Origin: Pseudomonadota bacterium
Lineage (GTDB): Bacteria > Pseudomonadota > Alphaproteobacteria > Ferrovibrionales > Ferrovibrionaceae
Direction of reading: 5' to 3'
NCBI GenBank assembly: GCA_021793055.1
Contig: JAJYTL010000054.1
Coordinates: forward strand, 1-13,633
Length of the DNA: 13,633 nucleotides
Shown: piece after piece, positions 7,504 through 12,602 of the stretch
Position numbering within the stretch: position 1 is the stretch's first letter
How the letters are laid out: the number at the start of each line of letters is the position of its first letter
Position numbers and translations under genes: made by a program
The notes under the pieces: model-generated
The model's input: the letters and a program-made list of their open reading frames with translations, nothing else
What the model was told of the DNA's origin: nothing
Databases searched by the model: none

Positions 7504-8112
7504 TCAGTGCTGGAAGATGTCGAAATCGGCCCAGCCGAGAAGATCGAGCTCGGCGCGGGCGGGCAGGAAGCGGAAGCAGGCCTCGGCAAGATCGCGGCGG
7601 CCTTCGCGTGCCAGCATGTCGTCGAGGCGGGCCATCAGCCGGTGCAGGTGTAAGACGTCCGAGGCGGCGTAGTCGAGCTGCGCCGGCTCCAGCGTCTCGG
7701 CGCCCCAGTCGGAGCTTTGCTGCTGCTTCGAGATGTCGACGCCGAGCAGGTCGCGGCAGAGATCGCGCAAGCCGTGGCGGTCGGTATAGGTGCGGGTCAG
7801 GCGCGAGGCGATCTTGGTGCAATAGATCGGCGCCGTGACGACGCCGAGGTAATGGCGCAGCATGGCGATATCGAAGCGGGCGAAATGGAAGATCTTGACC
7901 ACCGCCGGATCGGCGAGCAGGCGCTTGAGATTGGGCGCGTCGTAGGCGCCCTTGGCGAACTGCACCAGATGGCAGTCCTCGTCGCCGCCGCAAAGCTGCA
8001 CCAGGCAAAGCCGGTCGCGATGGGGCTCCAGGCCCATGGTCTCAGTGTCGATGGCGACGCTGCCGGTGAAGCGCACGTCGTCCGGCAGATCGCCCTTATG
8101 GAGATGGATCAT
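7504..8112 (-). CDS. rnd: RNase D-type 3'-5' exoribonuclease, short form
   Basis: The 202-residue product is a DEDDy exonuclease that trims RNA 3' ends. The catalytic set is present: D22 and E24 in VAIDTETMGL, D81 in FHFARFDIAML, and Y148 and D152 in LDYAASDVLHLHRL. It lacks the C-terminal HRDC domains of E. coli RNase D (about 375 residues). Short catalytic-only forms are common in alphaproteobacteria, so this is not a truncation. The ATG at 8112 has only a distant AAAGG upstream. It lies 80 bases downstream of tRNA-Leu on the same strand and may share its transcript. In related bacteria this gene often lies next to kdsD; here the glycosyltransferase cluster stands between them. Confidence 0.92.
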   Translation of the reverse strand: MIHLHKGDLPDDVRFTGSVAIDTETMGLEPHRDRLCLVQLCGGDEDCHLVQFAKGAYDAPNLKRLLADPAVVKIFHFARFDIAMLRHYLGVVTAPIYCTKIASRLTRTYTDRHGLRDLCRDLLGVDISKQQQSSDWGAETLEPAQLDYAASDVLHLHRLMARLDDMLAREGRRDLAEACFRFLPARAELDLLGWADFDIFQH

Positions 8113-8130
8113 CGCAGATCGGCCTTTTTC

Positions 8131-8179
8131 GGGCCGCCCCCCAGAGCGGCCCCGCCCCGGCGCGGCGGGCCGCGCCGGG
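8131..8179. repeat. Two adjacent GC-rich hairpins between tRNA-Leu and rnd
   Basis: CCCGGCGCGG (8156-8165) pairs perfectly with CCGCGCCGGG (8170-8179) around a 4-base loop. GGGCCGC (8131-8137) pairs with GCGGCCC (8146-8152) around an 8-base loop. On the minus strand they follow the tRNA 3' end by 13 bases. No T-tract follows, so they are not a typical intrinsic terminator. They could pause transcription or mark a processing site between the tRNA and rnd. Confidence 0.7.
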
Positions 8180-8192
8180 CGAAGGGGTCGCG

Positions 8193-8279
8193 TGGTGCCC
8201 AGGAGAAGACTCGAACTTCCACGACCGTAAGGCCACTAGCACCTGAAGCTAGCGCGTCTACCAGTTCCGCCACCTGGGC
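8193..8279 (-). tRNA. tRNA-Leu (anticodon CAG), CCA encoded
   Basis: The minus strand folds into a class II tRNA. The 7-bp acceptor stem is GCCCAGG with CCTGGGC, then discriminator A and an encoded CCA. The anticodon stem CTAGC/GCTAG encloses the loop TTCAGGT, giving anticodon CAG preceded by T33 and followed by G37, as usual for leucine CAG tRNAs. The long variable arm (GGCC-TTAC-GGTC) is typical of leucine and serine tRNAs. The T arm is GGAAG-TTCGAGT-CTTCT with one G-U pair. It decodes CUG, a major leucine codon in this GC-rich genome. Confidence 0.97.
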
Positions 8280-8291
8280 ACAGAGCCGGGA

Positions 8292-8320
8292 TTGGTAAAT
8301 CCCGCGCCCCTTCCTGTCAA
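8292..8320 (-). promoter_or_regulatory. Candidate promoter of tRNA-Leu
   Basis: On the minus strand a perfect -35 TTGACA (8320-8315) is followed after 17 bases by TACCAA (8297-8292), a poor -10. Initiation would fall near 8286, a few bases before the mature tRNA, which fits a tRNA promoter. A perfect 7-bp inverted repeat, CGGGATT (8287-8293) with AATCCCG (8298-8304), brackets the -10 region. The bases around the start are GC-rich, as in stringently controlled promoters. Confidence 0.45.
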
Positions 8321-8354
8321 GGCGGCGTCGCCGGAAACTGCGCCGACGGACGGG

Positions 8355-8370
8355 AAAAACCGCGGCCGGT
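8355..8370 (-). terminator. Weak candidate intrinsic terminator of the DUF3467-like gene
   Basis: Directly at the stop codon the minus strand reads ACCG-GCCG-CGGT followed by five T residues counting the last stem base (8359-8355). The stem has only four firm pairs, so termination would be inefficient. It separates the small gene from the tRNA promoter. Confidence 0.35.
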
Positions 8371-8738
8371 CAGGCGGTGAGCGGATTGCCGCGGATATTG
8401 AGGGCCTGCACCAGGGCGGCGCGGTTGTCTTCGTTCGGGCGGCCGGCGGCCGGCACCTGGATCGGCCCGATCTCGGCCTCGATGACCTCGAGCGCCATGG
8501 TGATGTGCTCCTTCAGGAGCTTCAGGGTCGGCAGCGACATCATCAGCGAGACCTCTTCCTGCATCACGTTCTGGCCGTTTGGCAGGCCCGTGGCGCAGCC
8601 GAAGATGATGTTGAAATCCATCGGACTGAGGCGGAACTGGAAGCCGGTGGTATAGGCAATGCGAAAGAGCGGCGAGCGCATGATCGCCTGCGTCGCCGCC
8701 GGTTGCGGGTTGATTGCCGCGGTAGGTTGTTCCGCCAT
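8370..8738 (-). CDS. Small DUF3467-like protein
   Basis: The 122-residue product is soluble, with no signal peptide or membrane segment. Its core resembles DUF3467: a strand-like FRIAYTTGFQFRLSPMDFNIIFG at about 25-47, then SLMMSLPTLKLLKEHITMALEVIEAEIGPI at about 64-93, matching the family pattern of an 'SPxDF..xFG' strand followed by a helix that begins after a serine-proline region. The N-terminal 20 residues are Ala/Pro/Gln-rich and probably disordered. The ATG at 8738 has an excellent ribosome-binding site, GGGAGGAGA, 6 bases upstream. The function of DUF3467 proteins is not established. The gene is monocistronic here, divergent from the DUF2189 gene and followed by tRNA-Leu. Family membership is from memory of the motif and is moderately sure; that the gene is real is very likely. 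Confidence 0.8.
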   Translation of the reverse strand: MAEQPTAAINPQPAATQAIMRSPLFRIAYTTGFQFRLSPMDFNIIFGCATGLPNGQNVMQEEVSLMMSLPTLKLLKEHITMALEVIEAEIGPIQVPAAGRPNEDNRAALVQALNIRGNPLTA

Positions 8739-8903
8739 GATGGGTCTCCTCCCTGATCGCCCGAGCTCTGCCCAGGGTCTCTACAGGAAGTGCCGGCTCT
8801 TGAACAGTGCCAAAGAGCGGGCGCCGCCCCTGGCCCCGGCCTCGGGCCCAAAGCACGGCGCCGCTTGGGAAATCCGCCCGCCGCCGCGGCCGCCCAAAGC
8901 CGG

Positions 8904-8932
8904 CTGACTCGGGCGCAAAACGCGCGTATAAT
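8904..8932 (+). promoter_or_regulatory. Sigma70-type promoter of the DUF2189 gene
   Basis: CTGACT (8904-8909, four of six matches to TTGACA) and a perfect TATAAT (8927-8932) are separated by exactly 17 bases. Initiation near 8939 gives a leader of about 97 bases before the ATG at 9036. This is the best promoter in the window and lies in the 297-base divergent spacer 8739-9035, where I see no other clear element. Confidence 0.65.
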
Positions 8933-9035
8933 TCGCAATCGCAAAGCCGTGGGTTGCCGCGGCGGTTTGCAGGATCGGCCGCCATATGTTGGGCGACAGC
9001 CCCGCGCTCGGGCCAACGGTTCGGGAGGCAGGGTC

Positions 9036-9899
9036 ATGGCTACCATCAGGAATCCGGTCGAGTGGACGCGGGCGCAGGTGGTCAACATCGGTCATGCCAT
9101 GGCCTCGACCGGCCGCTCGCTCTCGCATATCGGCGAGACCGCCCATTCGCCGCCGCCCGAGCTGCGCCGCATCGCGGCCCGCGAGCTGCGCGATGTGCTG
9201 GCCCATGGCCTCGGCGATTTCGGCGCCTGCCGCAGCGACGTGATCTTCATCTGCGCCATCTATCCGGCCGTCGGCCTGATCCTGACGCGGCTCGCGCTCG
9301 GCGGTGAGATGCTGCCGCTGCTCTTCCCGCTCGCCTCGGGCTTCGCGCTGATCGGCCCCTTCGCCGCCGTCGGCCTCTACGAGATGAGCCGGCGGCGCGA
9401 ACAGGGCCTGCCGGTGAGCTGGCGGAACGCGCTCGACGTGACGCGGGCACCGGCCGCCGGCGCGATCCTGGTCCTCGGCCTCGTTCTCGCCGCGCTCCTG
9501 ATCCTCTGGCTCGCGGCCGCGTGGGGCATCTATCGCGTGACCCTGGGACCGGCCGAGCTAACCTCCATCCCGGGCTTCCTGCACGACGTCTTCCTGACCG
9601 GCGCGGGCCAAGTCATGATCGCCGCCGGCATCGCCGTCGGCGCGCCGTTCGCCATCGTCGCGGCGAGCATCAGCATCGTCGCCTTCCCGCTGCTGCTCGA
9701 GCGCGATTGCGGCCTCGACACCGCGATCCGCACCTCGATCCGCGCCGTCGCGGCCAATCCGGGTCCGATGATCCTGTGGGGCCTGATCGTTGCCGCCGGC
9801 CTGGTCATCGGTTCGATCCCGATGTTCGTCGGGCTGATCGTCGTGCTGCCGGTGCTCGGCCACGCGACCTGGCATCTCTATCGCAAGCTGGTGCGATAG
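9036..9899 (+). CDS. DUF2189 family multi-spanning membrane protein
   Basis: The 287-residue product is an integral inner-membrane protein with about six hydrophobic segments, near residues 69-88, 92-113, 141-164, 190-205, 206-221 and 245-275. The pattern of a cytoplasmic N-terminus with a short amphipathic region (ELRRIAARELRDVLAHGLGDF), FPLASGFALIGPFAAVGLYEMSRRRE, and FPLLLERDCGLDTAIRTSIRAVAANPGPM matches DUF2189, a family of unknown function in alphaproteobacteria. The ATG at 9036 has GGGAGG 6-7 bases upstream and a good promoter about 100 bases upstream. The frame is open back to 8790, but the leader part contains the promoter, so the longer form is rejected. It converges with clpS across 57 bases, which contain a GCGCGC-CCTT-GCGCGC hairpin (9899-9914) without a strong T-run. 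Confidence 0.87.
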   Translation: MATIRNPVEWTRAQVVNIGHAMASTGRSLSHIGETAHSPPPELRRIAARELRDVLAHGLGDFGACRSDVIFICAIYPAVGLILTRLALGGEMLPLLFPLASGFALIGPFAAVGLYEMSRRREQGLPVSWRNALDVTRAPAAGAILVLGLVLAALLILWLAAAWGIYRVTLGPAELTSIPGFLHDVFLTGAGQVMIAAGIAVGAPFAIVAASISIVAFPLLLERDCGLDTAIRTSIRAVAANPGPMILWGLIVAAGLVIGSIPMFVGLIVVLPVLGHATWHLYRKLVR

Positions 9900-9956
9900 C
9901 GCGCCCTTGCGCGCGGACATGATTTTCGCTCGGCTCGGCGCAAAATTATCGCGCGG

Positions 9957-10262
9957 CTAGTCCTCGGGCTCGGTGGTGAAGAGCAGCGGATAGCCGTTCG
10001 CGCGGCCGGCCTCGCTCGCCCGCGTCGCCTTGGTCTCGGCCACCTCCTTGGTGTAGACGGCGACGACGCAAGCGCCGCGCCGGTGCGCCGTGATCATCAC
10101 CCGATGGGCCTGGTCCTCGGTCATGCGGAACTCCGCCTTGAGCACCGCGACGACGAAGCCGCGCGGCGTGTAATCGTCGTTGATCAGAATGACCTTGTGC
10201 AGGCGCGGCCGCTCGGTCTTCGGCCGCGTCCCGGTGCCGGGCCTGGTGGTGATTTCGGTCAT
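9957..10262 (-). CDS. clpS: ATP-dependent Clp protease adaptor ClpS (variant gate residue)
   Basis: ClpS delivers N-degron substrates with bulky hydrophobic N-termini to ClpA for degradation by ClpAP. The 101-residue product has a disordered Thr/Pro/Arg-rich tail (1-19), then HKVILINDDYTPRGFVVAVL and a C-terminal ClpA-contacting part with VYTKEVAETKATRAS. Compared with E. coli ClpS, pocket residues N34, D35, D36, T38, V43, M62, H66 and L99 are kept (here N28, D29, D30, T32, V37, M56, H60, L93). The gate residue M40 is Arg34 and V65 is Ala59. Many alphaproteobacteria carry two ClpS paralogues, and this looks like the second, non-canonical type. No clpA is adjacent. The ATG at 10262 has GGGAGG 9 bases upstream. 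The frame is open to 10940 but the extra part is antisense to htpX. Confidence 0.94.
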   Translation of the reverse strand: MTEITTRPGTGTRPKTERPRLHKVILINDDYTPRGFVVAVLKAEFRMTEDQAHRVMITAHRRGACVVAVYTKEVAETKATRASEAGRANGYPLLFTTEPED

Positions 10263-10309
10263 CGGAAGAAGCCTCCCGATCGCGCCGCTGTGGGTCGCGC
10301 GGCCGATGG

Positions 10310-10338
10310 ATTTTCGCACCTCCCCGGGCTGTCGTCCA
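10310..10338 (-). promoter_or_regulatory. Candidate promoter of clpS
   Basis: On the minus strand TGGACG (10338-10333) and GAAAAT (10315-10310) are spaced by 17 bases, each matching the sigma70 consensus at four of six positions. Initiation near 10303 would leave a leader of about 40 bases to the ATG at 10262. The spacer between clpS and htpX (156 bases) must hold control elements for both genes. Confidence 0.38.
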
Positions 10339-10418
10339 CGCGCCGCCATCCCGGCGCCCGCCAGCGTGCCTTGACCCAGATCAACATCGGCGGCTTTGCG
10401 CGCGGGTATTTTCCCGCC

Positions 10419-11306
10419 ATGGTGAATTTTCTCCGCACCGGGCTCTTGCTCGCCGCCCTCACCGCGCTGTTCATGGCGGTAGGCTATTGGATCGGCGGGC
10501 CACAGGGCATGGTGGTGGCGCTGCTGCTCGCCGGGGCGATGAACTTCTTCGCCTATTGGAGCGCCGACAAGGTGGTGCTGTCGCTCTACGGCGCCCGCGA
10601 GGTCGGCGCGCACGAGGCCCCCGAGCTGTTCCGCCTGATCGGCGATCTCGCCGGACGCGCCGACCTGCCGATGCCGAAGGTCTATGTCATCGCAAGCGAC
10701 CAGCCCAATGCCTTCGCCACCGGGCGCGATCCCGAGCACGCCGCCATCGCGGTCACCGAGGGCCTGTTGCGCCTGCTGTCGCAGCGCGAGCTTGCCGGCG
10801 TTCTCGGCCACGAGCTCGCGCATGTGAAGCATCGCGACACGCTCACCATGACGATCACCGCGACGCTGGCCGGCGCCATCGGCATGCTGGCGAATTTCCT
10901 GTTCTTCTTTTCCGCCGGCCGCGGCGACGAGCGCGGCCATCCCCTAGGCGCGGCGGCCGGCCTGCTGGTCATGCTGCTAGCGCCGCTCGCCGCGACGCTG
11001 GTGCAGCTCGCGATCTCGCGCACGCGCGAATACGCCGCCGATGAGGCCGGCGCGGCCATCGCCGGCCAGCCGATGTGGCTCGCCGACGCGCTGGCGCGCC
11101 TGCACGAGGGCGCCCGCCAGATCGAGAACGAGGACGCCGAGCGCAACCCGGCGACGGCGCATCTTTTCATCGTCAACCCGTTGAGCGGCGAGCATCTGGG
11201 CAGCCTGTTCTCGACCCATCCGCCGATCGCGGCGCGCATCGCCCGTCTCACCGCGCTGGCGCAGGCAACGTCGCCCTGGGCGGCGGCGCGGCGCCGGCCC
11301 TACTGA
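10419..11306 (+). CDS. htpX: Zinc metalloprotease HtpX (M48B family)
   Basis: HtpX is an inner-membrane zinc protease that degrades misfolded membrane proteins alongside FtsH. The 295-residue product has two N-terminal membrane segments (about 7-23 and 29-45), the active-site motif HELAH at 131-135 (zinc ligands H131 and H135, catalytic E132), two more hydrophobic segments (about 146-166 and 176-198) and the third zinc ligand E204 in RTREYAADEAG. NAFATGRDPEHAAIAVTEGLL at 97-117 is also typical. The length is usual for the family. The ATG at 10419 begins directly at the conserved first membrane segment; the ribosome-binding site is poor. The frame is open to 10083 but that part is antisense to clpS. 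It is divergent from clpS and followed after 79 bases by the DUF5671 gene. Confidence 0.95.
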   Translation: MVNFLRTGLLLAALTALFMAVGYWIGGPQGMVVALLLAGAMNFFAYWSADKVVLSLYGAREVGAHEAPELFRLIGDLAGRADLPMPKVYVIASDQPNAFATGRDPEHAAIAVTEGLLRLLSQRELAGVLGHELAHVKHRDTLTMTITATLAGAIGMLANFLFFFSAGRGDERGHPLGAAAGLLVMLLAPLAATLVQLAISRTREYAADEAGAAIAGQPMWLADALARLHEGARQIENEDAERNPATAHLFIVNPLSGEHLGSLFSTHPPIAARIARLTALAQATSPWAAARRRPY

Positions 11307-11350
11307 TCGCGTCGCGATCGCCGCACGGCGCCGCGCGGCGCCGCGTTGCC

Positions 11351-11378
11351 AAGGCAAGGAGCGAAAGGCAAGGAGCGA
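11351..11378. repeat. Perfect 14-bp tandem duplication carrying ribosome-binding sequences
   Basis: AAGGCAAGGAGCGA occurs twice head to tail at 11351-11364 and 11365-11378. Each copy holds an AAGGAG. The second copy's AAGGAG ends 10 bases before the ATG at 11386, a longer than optimal spacing; the first is too far to act directly. Confidence 0.95.
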
Positions 11379-11385
11379 GCGGGCC

Positions 11386-12018
11386 ATGGACAGCCTACTT
11401 CTCGATTTCACGCAAAAAGCGCTCGCCGCCGGCAACAAGCGGCCGGAGATCGCCGCCGCGCTCCGCCGCGCCGGCTGGGCCGAACCCGACGTCGACGCCG
11501 CCCTCGGCGCCTTCGCCGAGGTCGATTTCCCGCTGCCGGTGCCGCGGCCGAAACCCTATCTCTCGGCGCGCGAGGTCTTCGTCTACCTGGTGCTGTTCGC
11601 GGCGCTTTACGCCACCGCCTACAATCTCGGCGCGCTGATCTTCCAGCTCATCGATCACCGCTTTCCCGACCTCGCGCGGGCCGGCTATCTCCGCGACTTC
11701 TCGCCGGCCCGCATGCGCTGGAACATCTCGGCGATGATCGTCGCCTTTCCGCTGTTCTTCGTCACCTTTCGCCAAGTGACGCGGGCGATCGCCAAGGATC
11801 CGACGAAGCGCAACTCGCGGCCGCGCAAATGGCTCACCTATCTGACGCTGTTCGTCACCGGCCTGTGGCTCGCCGGCGACGGGGTGGCGCTGATCTACAA
11901 CGCCCTCGGCGGCGAGCTTACCATCCGCTTCCTGCTCAAGGCCGCGGTGGTGGCGCTGATCGCCGGCAGCATCTTCGGCTTCTTCCTCGCCGACATGCGC
12001 CAAGAGGAAAAGACGTGA
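11386..12018 (+). CDS. DUF5671-containing membrane protein
   Basis: The 210-residue product has a soluble N-terminal helical region (about 1-45) resembling a small UBA-like or SHOCT-like module in which QKALAAGNKRPEIAAALRRAGW precedes an acidic helix. Four membrane segments follow, at about 62-90, 113-129, 149-172 and 182-202. The repeat of paired segments and the linker with FRQVTRAIAKDPTKRNSRPRKWLTYLTLF are typical of DUF5671, a family without known function. The ATG at 11386 follows the 14-bp tandem repeat with AAGGAG. The stop overlaps the GTG start of the next gene (GTGA), so the two proteins are probably made together. It may be co-transcribed with htpX 79 bases upstream, since no terminator with a T-run is visible between them. 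Confidence 0.88.
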   Translation: MDSLLLDFTQKALAAGNKRPEIAAALRRAGWAEPDVDAALGAFAEVDFPLPVPRPKPYLSAREVFVYLVLFAALYATAYNLGALIFQLIDHRFPDLARAGYLRDFSPARMRWNISAMIVAFPLFFVTFRQVTRAIAKDPTKRNSRPRKWLTYLTLFVTGLWLAGDGVALIYNALGGELTIRFLLKAAVVALIAGSIFGFFLADMRQEEKT

Positions 12019-12458
12019 AACCGGCCCCGGCGACGCTGTTCGCCGCGGGCACCGGCATCGTCGCCCTGGCGGCGATCGTCGCCGGTTTCCTCGTCATCGG
12101 CTCGCCACGCGAGATCCGCCGCGAGACCCTCGATCGCATCCGCGCGAATGATCTCGCCGCGATCTCGCAGGCGATCACCGCCTATCGCCTGACGCACGAA
12201 GAGTTGCCCGTAAGGCTCGACGATCTCATCCCGGCGACGCACGGCGCGACGCCTCGCTTCCATCTCAACGACCCGGCGGGACGGGCCTATACCTATGCGA
12301 TCACCGGCCCCTATTCCTACGAGCTCTGCGCCACGTTCGACACCGCGAGCGCCGCGCCGGCAGCGGACGGGAGCCCGCGCGACCGCTCGCTGTTCGCGTA
12401 CCACGGCCGCGGCCGCCATTGCTTCGCGCAGGAGGCGCGACCGCCGGCGCGGCGCTGA
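12015..12458 (+). CDS. Small membrane-anchored pseudopilin-like protein
   Basis: The 147-residue product has an N-terminal hydrophobic helix (about 7-29), then a helix RRETLDRIRANDLAAISQAITAYRLTHEELPVRLDDLI (about 35-72) and a small C-terminal domain. The pattern 'D..AI..AI..Y....E.LP..L.DL' followed by a Pro/Tyr-rich YTYAITGPYSYELCATF strand pair resembles type II secretion major pseudopilins (GspG fold), but the prepilin peptidase motif (GFTLIE) is missing. It would therefore be an uncleaved anchored protein. Cys105 and Cys136 could form a disulfide in the periplasm. Start is GTG at 12015, overlapping the DUF5671 stop, with AGAGGAA upstream. No pilus or secretion genes are in view. I do not recognise a named family; function is unknown, but a real gene is very likely. 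Confidence 0.82.
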   Translation: MKPAPATLFAAGTGIVALAAIVAGFLVIGSPREIRRETLDRIRANDLAAISQAITAYRLTHEELPVRLDDLIPATHGATPRFHLNDPAGRAYTYAITGPYSYELCATFDTASAAPAADGSPRDRSLFAYHGRGRHCFAQEARPPARR

Positions 12459-12548
12459 GCGCGCCCGGCGCCCGCTCGGCAGTATGGAAAGCGCGCGGCG
12501 GGTGATGTAGAACCGGAGAGGCGACAGGCGCCGCCCGTCGCCAGCGCG

Positions 12549-12582
12549 ATTGTCATTGTCATTGTCATAATCATTTTCATTG
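12549..12582. repeat. AT-rich hexanucleotide tandem repeat before the trpB2 gene
   Basis: ATTGTC occurs three times exactly (12549-12566), followed by degenerate copies ATAATC and ATTTTC and a partial ATTG. It is a sharp AT-rich island in GC-rich surroundings and ends 20 bases before the GTG at 12603. Confidence 0.95.
12563..12571 (+). promoter_or_regulatory. Candidate extended -10 promoter element of trpB2
   Basis: TGTCATAAT inside the hexanucleotide repeat has the TGn extension plus CATAAT, five of six matches to TATAAT. No good -35 lies 16-18 bases upstream. Initiation would fall near 12578, leaving about 25 bases that include the AAGGGGGGAG ribosome-binding site. Confidence 0.35.
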
Positions 12583-12602
12583 CAAGGGGGGAGTGCGCCG
12601 CC

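Noticed and set aside
8193..8279. tRNA-Leu as an attachment site for a genomic island
   Set aside because: No integrase, no repeat of the tRNA 3' end elsewhere in the window and no foreign-looking genes next to it.
9922..9947. Inverted repeat ATTTTCGC with GCGCAAAAT between the DUF2189 gene and clpS, as a bidirectional terminator
   Set aside because: On both strands the T-run is on the 5' side and the A-run on the 3' side, the wrong way round for an intrinsic terminator, and the pairing has a bulge.
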